Of a DNA stretch of 64,000 nucleotides, positions 22,613-34,929 are shown in pieces. A program made the translations under genes and the position numbers. The notes beneath the pieces were generated by a model that saw only the letters and a list, made by a program, of their open reading frames with translations, had not been told where the DNA came from and made no database searches. This stretch comes from Ahaetulla prasina (taxonomy: Eukaryota; Chordata; Lepidosauria; Squamata; Colubridae): contig NC_080541.1 of the NCBI RefSeq assembly GCF_028640845.1, positions 159,038,502 to 159,102,501 on the forward strand. The letters are read 5' to 3'. The first letter of the stretch is position 1; every line of letters begins with the position of its first letter.

Positions 22613-23380
22613 CACTTTAGGGAGGGAGCTTAATATTTCTCTTCTCAATGGTTTATCATGATGAATGGAGAAGGTCTGGTCCACTATTCAGCTCCATGTT
22701 TTTAGTTTTTACTTAAACTGTTTTACCTTGCTATCCTGATGTCTATTTTGAGTCACTGTTGCTTTTTATTCATTTGTTTTCACAGTTTTTAGTTGTGGTT
22801 TAGTTATATACTAAAAGTTAGATAGCAATTATATAGCTAAAGAAAATACTAAAATGCTTAAACACTAAAAATGTTGCATATGCCAAAATTGTGGCAACTC
22901 CCTTTTCTGGTGAAGAAAATGGAGAAACAGAATAAATAACCTCAAGAAATGGTATTATAATACAAGTGGCTAATTAAACAAAATAGGACCTCATTTCCAC
23001 ATCACTATGCTTTTAAAATGTATAACACTATGTATTGTACTGGTAAAAAGTTTATATAAATAACATATTCTTAATTTATGTAGTCATTTCTGGAACTTTG
23101 ACCTTCCTAGCTACAATAAACAATCTAGAAACTTTAAATTCTGAAGGGGAAAAAATGTATCAGCCATTTGCAAGAACAATTCCCCATCAATATTAAAGAA
23201 GTTGTTTATTTTCTTGAATAAGATGTGCTTGATCGAAACATGCTAGTGACTCTGAGAAATATGATATGCACATTAACACCTAGAGATAGGGGTATATCTG
23301 CAAGGTGTTTAAGTAAATCTATGGATATTTTACTGCAAGGACTTTTAAACCTGGACTCATTACATTAGCCATGCATATGA
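22613..23380. other. no gene or recognised repeat
   Basis: AT-rich spacer between two duplicated blocks, with no coding signal. Confidence 0.5.
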
Positions 23381-23605
23381 AACAATATTTTTCTGAGTAA
23401 AGAATGTACTTAGATCAGAGGCCTAATTAGATAAATGACACCTTGATTTACCAGACCTCAGTACAATGGCCTATGCATGGATAGACAAGATTTTGGGAGC
23501 AATTGATGACATTCACATGATGATCTCATCAAATGATCTAAATCACAATGAATTACATTGGTGTTCAATGGCCATTCATAAGTAACAAACACCAATTTTC
23601 CACAC
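23381..23605. repeat. 225-bp local duplication, copy 1
   Basis: Matches 23917-24141 with two visible substitutions. The two copies are separated by about 311 bp of L1-like sequence. Confidence 0.9.
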
Positions 23606-23916
23606 TTAGTCACACTCTCAATTCCCCTTTCCTTCAAAAATATATCTAATACAAAATATTTCCTAAATTTACTCATATGCTATTCGATATTTTTTTATCT
23701 CATACTTATTTTGAATATAATCAATCCACATTTTCCATTCTAAAATATATTTTTCTTGTGTATAGTCTTTCAAGTAAGCGGAGATTTTTGCCATCTCTGC
23801 CAGATTTGATACTTTGAGTGTCCATTCTTCAATTGTAGGTAATTCTTCTTTCTTCCAATACTGAGCAAATATTGTAAATTAATTGCTACTTGATCTGCCA
23901 TCAACATGACGAACAA
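23606..23916 (-). mobile_element. probable L1-derived fragment between duplicated copies
   Basis: Its right part, 'tttcttccaatactgagcaa', resembles 'tttcttccagtactgcgcaa' in the L1 at 15635-15655, in the same orientation. No ORF survives. The call is tentative. Confidence 0.4.
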
Positions 23917-24141
23917 AACAATATTTTTCTGAGTAAAGAATGTACTTAGATCAGAGGCCTAATTAGATAAATGACACCTTGATTTACCAGACCTCAGTAC
24001 AATGGCCTATGCATGGATAGACAAGATTTTGGGAGCAATTGATGGCATTCACATGATGATCTCATCAAATGATCTAAATCACAATGAATTACATTGGTGT
24101 TCAATGGACATTCATAAGTAACAAACACCAATTTTCCACAC
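23917..24141. repeat. 225-bp local duplication, copy 2
   Basis: Near-identical to 23381-23605. Both copies begin with AACAATATTT and end with TTTTCCACAC, after which the flanks diverge. Confidence 0.9.
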
Positions 24142-24364
24142 CTAGTCCACTAAAATGAGGTTTTATTCTACTCAGTTGTCATGCTAAGTGTGATAGCTGA
24201 GTCTGCTGTGTAACCAATTAATCCACTTAAGACCTTGGCAACCTTCATATTACCAGCAATGAAACTTTAAGCTTTACAAGTATGGATAAATTGTTGCTTC
24301 CCTTGGAATATATTAGTGTTCCTATCTAGTTTTGTTTGATTAAGTGCCATTGAGTTGGTGTTGA

Positions 24365-24710
24365 CTCTTAACAACCACATAGATATTCCTCAGGACTAGC
24401 TGTATTTAGACACTGCATTTAAAAAGTGGAAAATATAGACCACCAACCTACAGAGATTAGTGCTTTAGGCACAGATGTGGTGGTATTCAGACAAGATGCT
24501 AGTCTAAGCTAAAAGATGGTTAGGTAGATTATAGGTGTCTTAGTATGTTTCCCTGGTTGCTTTGATGATTCTAAGCCATAATATGGTTTATTTGTTTGCA
24601 GTTGTGAATAGTAACTTTCTTTTGTGAACACCGATTTGGAGTTTAACCTGCTCTGTAAAATCAGTTTGAATATATCCTTGTGGTAGGATTTCTTAACCTA
24701 TATCCATTCC
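24365..24710. repeat. stand-alone copy of segment B
   Basis: Same as the B segment of the 21573-22612 units, beginning CTCTTAACAACC and ending TATATCCATTCC. The left flank here differs from the tandem units, so this is the likely source copy. Confidence 0.88.
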
Positions 24711-25017
24711 CCACAGCATTGTTTTGTGCACTAGGACACAAAACAGATTGGGTTATATGGAAAACCAGAACTCAAAGGCTTATTTATGTTTAAAGCAACC
24801 TTCTAAAATGGCCACTGAAGGTAACAAGAATTCTCAAAAGTGCTTTTTCTCATAATACATTTGAAGCATTGCTTTCCTCGAAGCAACGATACTCATAATG
24901 TCTGGCCCCTTCTACCTGAATAGGTGGATTTAAGGTGGGAAAAATCTGTAGATTTGTTAAAGCCAAGCATTTCTTTTTAAAAAGGAAAAAGAAACACTTG
25001 GTCCCCTCTCAGTTCAT
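24711..25017. other. no gene or recognised repeat
   Basis: Short unrecognised spacer. Confidence 0.5.
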
Positions 25018-25683
25018 GTATAGGTAATCCTTGATTTATGACCACAACTGAGTCCAACATTTCTGTTGCTAACCATGACAGTTAAGTGAGTTTTGCCACA
25101 TTTTACAACCTTTCTTGCCACAATTGTGAAGTGAATCTGACTTCCTCATTGCATTGACTCTGCTTACCAGAATTTCGCAAAAGGTAACCACATGACCCCA
25201 GCTGCCAAATATCTGGTCATGGAGTTGTACAGATGAAGTCAGAGACATTAACACAAACTTGCAAATCTTTTTATATCAACATATTTAACGTTTAAATTTA
25301 TTGTCATCATCCAGAAAAGGAAGGACACAGGGTGGTCAGGAAACCAGGAATATCATGAGGTAAATCTAAACAGTATATAAAGCACAGAGAAGAAGGAGGG
25401 GGAAAAAGGAAAATCCCCCCTTTATACTTAGAGCAACCAATCATAGCCTAGACTGCATCATGCATGGGTCAGCATTTTCTAACTAGTCAACTACAACTGT
25501 GTGTTCTGGCCAATTGTCCAGTTTACTGTTCCAGCTACTAAATTCAATATCCTAACGTATATGAATTTTGATCACACGATCACAGGGATGCTGCAACAGT
25601 CATAGTTGTGAAAAATGGTCATGGGTCACTTTTTTCAGTGCCTTTGTAACTTTGAATGGTTGTAAATCAAGGACTACTTATTT
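25018..25683. mobile_element. Tc1/mariner-like MITE with internal insertion
   Basis: The left end 'taggtaatccttgatttatg' is complementary to the right end 'taaatcaaggactactta'. The body matches the family of 18595. About 310 bp (25232-25545) in the middle does not match the family and looks like an inserted unknown sequence. Confidence 0.65.
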
Positions 25684-25684
25684 C

Positions 25685-26759
25685 TAGTTTGCGGTGGATT
25701 TAAAGGTACAGAAGTCAGTCCTCTTTTCCCTGTATTTGTGCCAGGGACAGATAATATTGAAAGATAAGTTATCCTTCCTGCACTTCTCGTGCAGGTTTTT
25801 TTATCACAGCTGTATGTAGTTGTATGTATATTGAATGATCATTAATCATAGGCAGTTGAATTCACAATGAAATATTGCAGGGATGTATTTCTTTTTAGGA
25901 TTCCAAGCAGAAAGCTAGTCACTTCCCTTTCAGAAAATTATATTATTCATCACCCTGCATACACACAAACATACATTTGCACTACTCAATATTTGCCCAA
26001 TATTATGTGGCTATTAAGCAGGTTCCCTCTGCTCTGGGTAGGTTTGGGAAAGTAATGATCTTTATTTTCCTTTCTGTAAAGTTTCGATATTAATAATTCT
26101 CCCTTGTGTGGATTATTTAGCTTTTTTAGGGGGGGGGGAATCTGCAACTTGTATATAAGGTATTGCTACTCCTACTTGGTTTCTGATTGCTGTGATAATG
26201 AACCCATGTAAATGATCACATCATCATATAATGTGCCACATTTTCATTTCTTGCATTAATGTAAATTTCTTAGAGACCCAGGCAGACAGCAAATAGAAAA
26301 TGTTAATGGCAGGTGGGTGGTTAAAATTAGGCTCATGCAAATCAGCCCTGATTGAATTCGAATTGGAAATTTGATATTTGAAGAGGGCAAGATTCAATTG
26401 GGAAGAAAAGAACAAGGGGATGACCAGCAGCCAGCTGGATGGACTCTGTTACAGCAATGCTGGCACATAATCAAAATCAATGATTCAATTTGAGTTTGTG
26501 ATGTGAAATTCAATTTCTTGAGAGAGTGTTATGCCCAGCCCAATTTCCGCAGAACACCTTCATAGGTTTCACTGCAATATGTTTTTGAAATTTCACAGCT
26601 GCACCTTTTTTAAGACTGGGAAGAAAGAAGAATGGTACAGAAATTTCCAGATTGCCCAATAAAGAATCTAAGAAAAAAGTACCATATGCCAAGGTAAAAG
26701 TTGCCACTAGCTCCTGCAAATATGTACAAGACCTATATGTCATCCAGGTCATGTTTGTT
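25685..26759. other. no gene or recognised repeat
   Basis: Unrecognised sequence with only short frames. A run of nine G occurs near 26130. Confidence 0.5.
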
Positions 26760-27335
26760 CTAAAGGTGCTTTTTCAAGAGGCAACTGGACTTTTTGATTT
26801 TCTTTGAAGACGTTTCGCTCCTCATCCAAGAAATATAATGCAGTGAGCCATGTGCAGATCTGTATATTGGGGAAAGAAAACAACCACTTCCTAAATGCAT
26901 GGCTCAACACAGGAGAACAAACCCATCAGGATTAGATTCAGAAGTCCATCTGCATTTAAAAGACAAAGGCCACTCTTTTGAAGACAGCAAAGTCCACATA
27001 TTGGACAGAGGCCAACTGATTTGACAGAGAGGCCATCTATGTCAAAACTGAACAGCCGTCTCTCAACAAATAGGGAGGAATACAACATCATCTATCTCCA
27101 GTCTACAACACAGTTCTTTCAATAGTTCCAAGAAGGCTTCACACCCATTTGTACCACTCAGTTGACCCTGAGGACAAATAATGAACTAAAATAATGCAAA
27201 TGACCAACTGTCTGCAAGAAGTATAAATCTTTCTATTCCCCACCATCCAGTTAGAGCTGAAGAAGCTTCTAGGATGAGAAGCAAAATGTCTTCAAAGAAA
27301 AACCACACAGTCCAGTTACCTCTTGAAAAAGCACC
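26760..27335 (+). mobile_element. Penelope-like element, 3' part
   Basis: A relic of the C-terminal end and 3' region of a Penelope-like retroelement. The coding trace at 26851-27016 reads CADLYIGERKQPLPKCMAQH, then VHLHLKDKGHSFEDSKVHIL, which fits the GIY-YIG endonuclease of this class (YIG retained). Stops and frame breaks follow. Both borders have the characteristic 'aagacgtttcgctcctcatc' type sequence, in opposite orientations at 26805-26825 and 27265-27290. Confidence 0.72.
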
Positions 27336-27890
27336 CATGGTACAGAACCTATAAGAGTTGGAGAATCCTCTTGTTGAATTCCCATTTCTTTTGAAGCTAA
27401 ATTAGTGTTTGTGTATTCCTATAATTCACATATTTACTCCAGTGAGTGCTTCTCTTTTGCTAAAGTCCTTATCAAGTTCTGAAGCTTTGCTATCTCCCAT
27501 ATTCAATTCCCAAACAGAGGAAGAAAACATACAGAGTGATCCACAAAACAGTGAACATTAAAGACAACCTTAAGAACAAAGTCATTTTTTAAAAAAGCAG
27601 AAAATATAGTCCTTTTCAAACACTATGATTTGAATACTGCTTGTCTTTTAAATATCATTTTAAGTATCGTGGTTGCTTTTCAATGATTTTAAAGTAGGAA
27701 ATCAGGAAAAAATATTCTAATTATTAAAGAAAGGAATAAAGTAAGTCTGAGTTTGTAGGCCAACATGGACTAGGAAGAGATTTTGTAAAGGAGAAGTAAT
27801 TGATTGGGAACTCTTCAGAAATGATAGAAACACCATTAATCTCTCATCTCTATTTCTACAATAAGGTCTTTCCAAATTGTTGGCCAAGCT
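27336..27890. other. no gene or recognised repeat
   Basis: No supported coding or repeat signal. Confidence 0.5.
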
Positions 27891-28458
27891 ATGGATTGGC
27901 CCAGCCAACCACTGGATTCATTTTCTTTTCTCCTGGTACGAAGTAGCCGATTATCACACAAGGCACGAAATTGCAAACCCTGTTTATTCTGTAAGCAACA
28001 AAGAAGGTTGCTCTTGGGACTTAAATCACAGACCGAGAGCACCAATACACAAATTAGCATAGCTTTTATACACTTTTGGAAAACAAAAGGACATGATTAT
28101 TAGCAAGCAATAGGCAACGAGCAATAAAGTATTCATACCTTGGTAGAGGATGGTTCTTCTAGATTCATTACTAAAATATTACAGCCCTAGCCCTAGTCCT
28201 TCTGTCTCTAACTGATAAAGCTGGTAATTAAGTATGCAAAACTTCCTAGCTAATTTATTTACAACAAGAAAGGGGAGTTACTAAATCAGTTACTAGGCTA
28301 GTATAAGTTCCTTGGTTCCTTGGTAATGATTATCATAGGCAGAGTGTGGAGCCAAAAAAAGGGAAACAAACAAAAAAAGCAGAGTTAACAAAAATAGAGT
28401 TTCTATGGATCAGGATAGCCATGCCAGTCCTATAATCCACCCACCCCCCCATTTGACA
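27891..28458 (-). mobile_element. possible solo LTR
   Basis: On the minus strand the block begins TGTCAAATGG at 28458 and contains a TATA box TATAAAAG (28063-28070). A polyadenylation signal AATAAA follows about 75 bp later (27983-27988), the spacing expected of a retroviral R region. The other border and any target duplication could not be fixed; the lower coordinate is approximate. No internal coding region is attached. Confidence 0.35.
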
Positions 28459-28909
28459 CTCTGGACCACAATAAACTGAAGGTGCTGAAGTGTCACTTTA
28501 ATATAAATGCAGATGATTATTAGGATCATGTAGGGCAGTGTGTGAATTAAAGACCATATGCCTAGCATTTATTTTCTTAGGCAGGAGCCCCTTAAACATT
28601 GATCTACATGAATATTTGCATTGCAAGCAACAACATATCATTATCTGTGCAACAATTAAAAGCAAAACAAAAATAAACAAGGATTGTAAGCATCCAAAAA
28701 TAGGCAGCTATGAAGTAAGAGAATCCCAAAAAAAGAGAAAAAGAGTCATCAGCATGTGCTGCATTATGAAATGTGGCAGAGTGTTGGTGGAGAACGTGGA
28801 CATCAGCAACAGCTTTGCTGTGTTGATCAACATAAGTACAAAAGCTGGTTTACTAGTAGTCCTATAAAGCCCTGTTGGAGACTATGAACAATTATTACTG
28901 TAAGGAGTT
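28459..28909. other. no gene or recognised repeat
   Basis: A 109-codon frame at 28538-28867 has no recognisable domain or codon bias and is treated as chance. Confidence 0.5.
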
Positions 28910-29290
28910 GTAACAGAATGATAGAGTTGGAAGGAATCTTGGAAATCTTCTAATCCAACTCCCTGTTCAAGCAGGAAACCCTTTACTATTCCAGACACGT
29001 GGCTGTCCAGTCTCTTCTTAAAAGCCTCCAGTGATGGAGCACCCACAACTTCTGAAGGCAAGCCGTTCCACTGGTTAATTGTTCTCACTATTAGGAAATT
29101 TCTCCTTAGTTGTACGTTGCTTCTTTTCTTGATTTGTTTCCATCCGTTGTTTCTTGTCTTGCCTTCTGGTGCTTTGGAAAATAGATTGACGCCCTCAACT
29201 TTGTGGCAGTTTCCAATCTCAAATATTGGAACACTGCTATCAGTCCTAGTCCTTCTTTTCACTAGACTAGACATACCCAATTTCTCAGAG
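28910..29290 (-). mobile_element. CR1 LINE, 3' fragment of ORF2
   Basis: The minus strand encodes [31 protein letters not shown] and INQWNGLPSEVVGAPSLEAF, then the CR1 3' UTR (ccaagattccttccaactct at about 28931). It is truncated upstream of the GMSSL block. Same family as 41663-42105, more diverged. Confidence 0.85.
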
Positions 29291-29566
29291 ATTATTTGCT
29301 TATTCGAAATGGACAGAAAGCCTGCATTCTGATTTTTTTTCTAATTGGATTTCTTTATTTTTACATTTATAATACTAATGGTGAAATGCTGGTAGAATTT
29401 TAGTTTCCCTTTAACCCACCCCCCATTTTCCCCAATTCAAGCATACCTAATTCAAGCACACCTTCCCGAGTGTTTTTTTTTTCCATGAACCAAGTTTTTG
29501 GAGCTACAATAGGAAGAAGCTGGGAATATGCCACTTTAAATTTTCTTTATTTGTTACATGGAATCA

Positions 29567-29868
29567 GGGGTGAAATCCAGCAGGTTCTGACTGGTTCTGG
29601 AGAACCAGTAATGGAAATTTTGAATAGTTCAAAGAACTGGCAAATACCACCTCTGTCTGCCACCAGAGTGGGGTGGAAATGGAGATTTTGCAATATCCTT
29701 CTCCCAGAAGTGGAGAGGGAATGGGGATTTTGCAGTATCCTTCCCCTGGAGTGGGATGGGAATGGAGATTTTGAAATATCCTTCCCCTGCCAAGCCTGCC
29801 AAGCCATGCCCACCAAGCCACACCCACAGAACCGGTAGTAAAAAAAAATTGGATTTCACCACTGCTTT
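29567..29868. mobile_element. hAT-type MITE
   Basis: The left end CAGGGGTGAAATCC pairs with the right end GGATTTCACCACTG. The interior has three repeats of 'atggggattttgcagtatcc'-type units (around 29670, 29715 and 29765) and the 'ccacacccacagaaccggta' subterminal block shared with other MITEs here. No clean target duplication was found. Confidence 0.75.
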
Positions 29869-30256
29869 AAATTATTGATTGATGCTTCACCAGTCTTATG
29901 CAGAGGCTGAAAAAAATAGTTAAAGTAACAAGGAATAACTAAGAACTAAGAATATTGCAATAAAGACTTAAAACTGTAGGAGCGATATTGTAAGAAAGTA
30001 CAAGAAAAAACAGACCAATAACTTAGAAGTGGTCACATAAAATTACATCAGAAGAGCAATAGTATCCAATTACCTGAAGCCAAATGTATCCAAAATAGGA
30101 TATTCTAAATGTTGCTTCCAATGTCCAGAAGCATTACAGGCCAAAAAAAAAATGTATCCTTCAAGTGCTTCATACTATTGCCACAGGAGACCACTAAGAT
30201 CTTCTGCAGAGATTTTACTGAGTAGATGACAATTAATCTTTAGCAACCCAGAAAAG
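29869..30256. other. no gene or recognised repeat
   Basis: No supported signal. Confidence 0.5.
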
Positions 30257-30264
30257 TTCTAAAA

Positions 30265-30393
30265 CAGGGGTGTCAAACTCATGTCATCATAGCGGCGTCA
30301 CATGACATATTGGGACTTTTTCTCTCTTTCACTAAACCAGGTGGGGGAGGGGCCAGCATGTGACGCATCCGGCCCGCGAGTTTGACAGCCCTG
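30265..30393. mobile_element. hAT-type MITE
   Basis: The ends CAGGGGTGTCAAACTC and GAGTTTGACAGCCCTG are inverted repeats. A perfect 8-bp duplication TTCTAAAA flanks them (30257-30264, 30394-30401). Confidence 0.92.
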
Positions 30394-30564
30394 TTCTAAA
30401 AAGTAATAAGCATCAATATTGCTCTAAGATTTCTGATCTCACAAGACGTCCTCTACCTGTTGGAGAGAACTCCACTCACGATCTTTCACTTTTCCATTGG
30501 TCAACTAAGGCCTTGAGCTGATCCTTCAAAACATTCTTTCAGAAATCCATCACATTAGAAAAGC

Positions 30565-30757
30565 AGTCTCAATCTTTCCGCCTCTGTGGACCAGCAACAG
30601 AGACAGGAGTGAAGGGGATAGTTTTGCACGTGTGTCTGAAAATTACACAAGTGGAGCTTTGCATGCTCATACACTCACGTTCTGCTTGCGCGAATCCGGT
30701 TCCCAATGGGCCATGGACCAGGACTGGGCTGCAGACTAGAGGTTGAGGACCCCTGCC
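30565..30757. mobile_element. probable hAT-type MITE, decayed
   Basis: It starts 'cagtctcaatctttccgcct' and ends 'aggttgaggacccctg', a loose inverted pair seen in vertebrate hAT MITEs. The target duplication is not clear. Confidence 0.5.
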
Positions 30758-30782
30758 TTAGATAATCAGCAATCAATTGGAA

Positions 30783-30783
30783 T

Positions 30784-30817
<34 letters not shown>

Positions 30818-30820
30818 TTA
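30783..30820. repeat. (CA)n microsatellite, interrupted
   Basis: Two CA runs separated by a TATA interruption. Confidence 0.9.
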
Positions 30821-30821
30821 A

Positions 30822-32192
30822 CTAAATGCACGGACTCAAAACCAAAATCTAAAGAGGTACCCCTTTCCCTTTGGCTCTTCAGAAAATATCTCCCAGAAGA
30901 TACTTGCTCTGTCTTCCTGCCTGCCAATCTGCTTTAAGTGTAGTCAGTGGAAGGATGACACAAAGTCACCCAGAAACATTCCAGCATAATGGTTTTGGCT
31001 TCTGACAGTCCTGACTTTTCCAAGTATAAGTTATTCAGTGCCTATCTCTAGGACATGCCACTTATAAAAAAGAACATTAGTCCAATAGGAGCTAGCTTGT
31101 GGATGCAAAACTGCTCATTATTTTTGACTTGCGTTTGGATTTTCTGCTTAAGCAGCAAGAAAGAAAAAACTGTTGCAACCAAAAAACATGTTACCGTAGT
31201 GCTTGACCATTATGATTAATCTTTCCCTGGCCAATTTTTATTAATGACATTTGGTTCCTTAGTACAAGTAATATACAACCTAAAGTATATTTAGTTAAAC
31301 TGCAGGAAACATGCTAAAATAAAATGCAATTTTCCTTCTGCTGTCAGTTCTTGGTGAGCTAAGGAAAGACCATTGTCAATCAACAGTGTGCCACATACAT
31401 TATTCTCAAAAGTAAATATATTTCATAAGACTGTCTGCCAAAGACATTTAGAACAAATGGTCTTGGTAGAAACGGGGTATGTGTGCATGTGGGCATGTAC
31501 ATTTTATTCGTAATAGCTTTCTGAAATAATGAAAAGTCTGATGACAAACTATATCATCGTCATGTTGATTTATCTTATAATAAATGGTATGACAATCCAA
31601 AAATATTGTAGAATACATGTCGCAAGTTTTAGATCTGCGGTTTGCAACTTCACAACATTCCAGTTTTGTTTTTTGTGCCAATCCAAAACTAAGCTAAAAT
31701 GGTGGTTTAGTTTAAACTGAAATATTTAACACATCTTTAAATATGCGAACAGGGAACAGGATGGCTTTCCAGTAAGGCAGTTGATAGGAGTTGATCGCTG
31801 AAGTTACAGAGTCAAAATGCCAAATGAATCTTTCCTTCAAATGAGCTATTGTGAATCTGCAAGGGAAAAACATTGTTTCCCAACTACAGTGATATATTTC
31901 AGAGCAATATGACAGGAGGAAACAAGAGATTCAGCTTCCTGGACTTTCTCAGGAATTAATCTGGGGTAGGGATAAACACACTTCTGATGTTCCCCAATGG
32001 ACATGGAACCAATATAGAACTAAAACAAAAGTTTAGGAAGCTAAGAAATGGAAGTACGTTGGTTTCTAACTTTCCTTCATCCCAAAGACATGTAAAATAG
32101 GAATCAAGTGCAGACCACTGAGAAAATTTGAGGTTCTCCTAGCATTGTATCTTAAAATATAAGATTTTAGATCTACCAATGGGCCGAGAAAC
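30822..32192. other. no gene or recognised repeat
   Basis: Unrecognised single-copy-looking sequence with no coding signal. Confidence 0.5.
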
Positions 32193-32200
32193 ATAGACCA

Positions 32201-32378
32201 CAGTAGTGGGTTTCAATTTTGGCCGCTACAGTTTCGCTTGTGGATGCGCGCACACTCATGCACACACACACAACATTTCTGCACATGCACAGAGATGTTT
32301 GGGCGGGTGGGTGAAATCTCCTGCCGCTTCACTACCGGTTCGCCCGATCCGGGGCAAACCGGTAGCAACCCAACACTG
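32201..32378. mobile_element. hAT-type MITE
   Basis: The ends CAGTAGTGGGTTTC and GCAACCCAACACTG are imperfect inverted repeats. Flanking 8-mers ATAGACCA (32193-32200) and ATATACCA (32379-32386) match at 7 of 8, a slightly mutated target duplication. Confidence 0.8.
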
Positions 32379-32386
32379 ATATACCA

Positions 32387-33321
32387 CCACATTATCTCTG
32401 TATATGAATCACTGAATGCAAGGTTCCATGTCTGAAAAATGCCCATGCTATATTTCCAGGAAGATTTATTTCCAAGTGGTGATAAGGATATTGAACAGAA
32501 CACCTGTTTCTGAAATGTATCAACACCTTAAGTTACGGCAAAGCTTTCAATTTACTACTGTGAAAAATAGTACCTCATAGCAGAGGTGTCCTTGGGAGCC
32601 ATCACTTTTGTCAAAATGACAAAAGCAACATCACACCATTGTGACACAAGCTCTAATCCTTTCATGCATGCACACAACATTGTGAAGCATGTACCAAAGA
32701 GACAGTGTTTGTGTGGCACCAGAGCAAGACTGCCTTGTCGTTTGTGGCTATACTGAGAATACCACTGCCTGCTAGGCCTACATTATCATAGATAAGTGGC
32801 ATAGATTCACTTTCATTACATCATTAAGGCCCAGTCCTTTTATTTGCTTTACCAAAGTGACAAGGCCATATACAATTCCCCTTAAAAATGTGATTAGTCT
32901 CAAAACACTTCATATTGTTGTAGAAGATACCTTCTTCATCTTTCTCTACCAGACTGACCTATGTGTTTCCGGAAGTGTAGATTCAAGATTAGTTGCAACG
33001 TTTGCCAAATCTAGAAGACCTTCAATATGTTTCCAGAGTACTCCACAAACTGTAGATATCCATAGTAATTCACAGACACATGCGCACACATACACAGGCA
33101 TATCTTGATCAACATTGCAAAAGAAGAATCCTCTCAATCTTCTACAATAATTCTTGAATAACATATTTTGGAGTAAAAGGACCTCTCCTTATATTCTTCT
33201 GATCCAAAGGTTCCTAAACATTTTGAAATTGTACTTTCCTTTAGTGTAATCTCAATGAACACACCTTCCCTAAAAATCCAAAGTCCTGCACAGAATCCAT
33301 TGAACAAAAAAAAAACACACA
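32387..33321. other. no gene or recognised repeat
   Basis: No supported coding or repeat signal. Confidence 0.5.
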
Positions 33322-33440
33322 AAGATTCTTAAGAAGAGATTGGACAGTCACCTATCTGAAATGATATAGGGTCTCCTGCTTGAGCAGGGGGTTGGACTAG
33401 AAGACCTCCAAGGTCCCTTCCAACTCTATACTGATTGATT
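33322..33440 (+). mobile_element. CR1 LINE terminal fragment
   Basis: Only the last coding codons and 3' UTR of CR1 remain, with the signature 'caaggtcccttccaactcta'. Confidence 0.78.
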
Positions 33441-33769
33441 AAATTAAGAACAGAAAACAGCCTATAAATTAAATAAATTCATTTTTATTTTTTTAATGTA
33501 TTTATTTTTTCAGTCTACATCAGATATTATAAGTTGATTACTTGATCTCATTAAGTAATAGCTGAAAACTAGATTCACTTTTTAAAATCAGTCCACATGG
33601 ACTAGAACCTGCAAGACTGTAAAACATACCATTGAATTGTAGACAATGACAAGGAAAAAATGCTAGATTTTCCAGAAAGTGATTTTTAAAAATATTATGA
33701 TGGTGTAGTGTCTTAATCAAAGCTTAATCATCTTAATTAAGAGCGATAGTGTAATACATATTGGCCCCT

Positions 33770-33770
<1 letters not shown>
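33441..33770. other. no gene or recognised repeat
   Basis: No supported signal. Confidence 0.5.
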
Positions 33771-33832
<62 letters not shown>

Positions 33833-34268
33833 GTAGTAATAATAATAATCTGCTCGCATAATTCGCTGATACATCACGCAGTCCTAAACGCTTGGAAAGT
33901 ATTTGACTAGTGATCTGTGATACGAAATTCAGCATAGTTATCTCGTTTGCTGTGTATACTGTCATAATAATTAATAATTATTATAATATAATAATTTATT
34001 AATAATATATTAATATATATAATAATTAATTAGTATAATATAATTATTAATTATTAATTTAGCTGTGCTTAAAGATCTAGGCAAACACTTAAAAATAATT
34101 GGTACTGACAAGATCACCATTGGTCAGCTGCAGAAGGCCACCTTACTGGGATCTGCCCGCATAATTCGCCGATACATCACGCAGTCCTAAACGCTTGGGA
34201 AGTGTTCGACTAGTTCGAAATCCAGCATAGTTATCTCGTTTGCTGTGTATACTGTCATAATAAAATAA

Positions 34269-34338
<70 letters not shown>
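33771..34338 (+). mobile_element. two LINE 3' ends embedded in TAA/ATT microsatellites
   Basis: An AAT array (33771-33850) is followed by a LINE 3' end (33850-33965). AT-rich sequence, a second longer 3' end (34050-34260) and an ATT array (34269-34338) follow. The second copy encodes GKHLKIIGTDKITIGQLQK and ARIIRRYITQS before a stop, looking like an ORF2 C-terminus. Both share 'gtttgctgtgtatactgtca'. The clade is unknown to me; an R4/Dong-type LINE is one possibility because that group favours TAA repeats. Confidence 0.55.
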
Positions 34339-34339
<1 letters not shown>

Positions 34340-34340
34340 A

Positions 34341-34929
34341 ATGTTCACTACACTGGACAAAATTTGAACTTTAGGCATGAATAATCATTGATCTGCTCTT
34401 CAGCTGAGTTTCAGTTCCTCTCACCTTTCCACACCCATCATTCTAATTATATCCAGCCAATTCTGGAATAAAAGTTCTTGGATTTTTTTTCAATGGGAAA
34501 CTTCATTTTCATCATAATGTTCCAAATAATTTTGTAATTTATCCTGTACATAGTTTGTTGCTGCTGGTGTTTCTGTTGCTGAATAAAATAGAGACCAGCA
34601 GAATATTCACACTAAATATTAAACATTTTACTTTTCCTGCATCAGTTTAGGGCTACACATGAAACTCACAATCGATATCAACAGGAGCATGTTGATAGAA
34701 TTTACAGTTGGAATCTGCTGTGTTTTACAGAAATTACACCTGTTACCATCTGTCATTCTCCATTCAAAACCACAGTAAAGTATATGTATTTGGGGGTGGT
34801 CCAATAAAAAGTTGTTTACAAAGAAATACAATTTTGGCTTTTTAATCCATTGTAAGCCACAATAAATCCAGATTTCCCATTTTTAACAAAATAGAATGAA
34901 ATCTATATTTGTTTTATTATTCTGCCTTT
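34341..34929. other. no gene or recognised repeat
   Basis: No supported signal. Confidence 0.5.

Noticed and set aside
29547..29862. Several overlapping frames with Gly/Pro/Trp-rich repeats
   Set aside because: Translations of the internally repeated hAT MITE in different frames.
33717..34378. Poly-Leu and poly-Ile frames
   Set aside because: Translations of AAT/ATT arrays.
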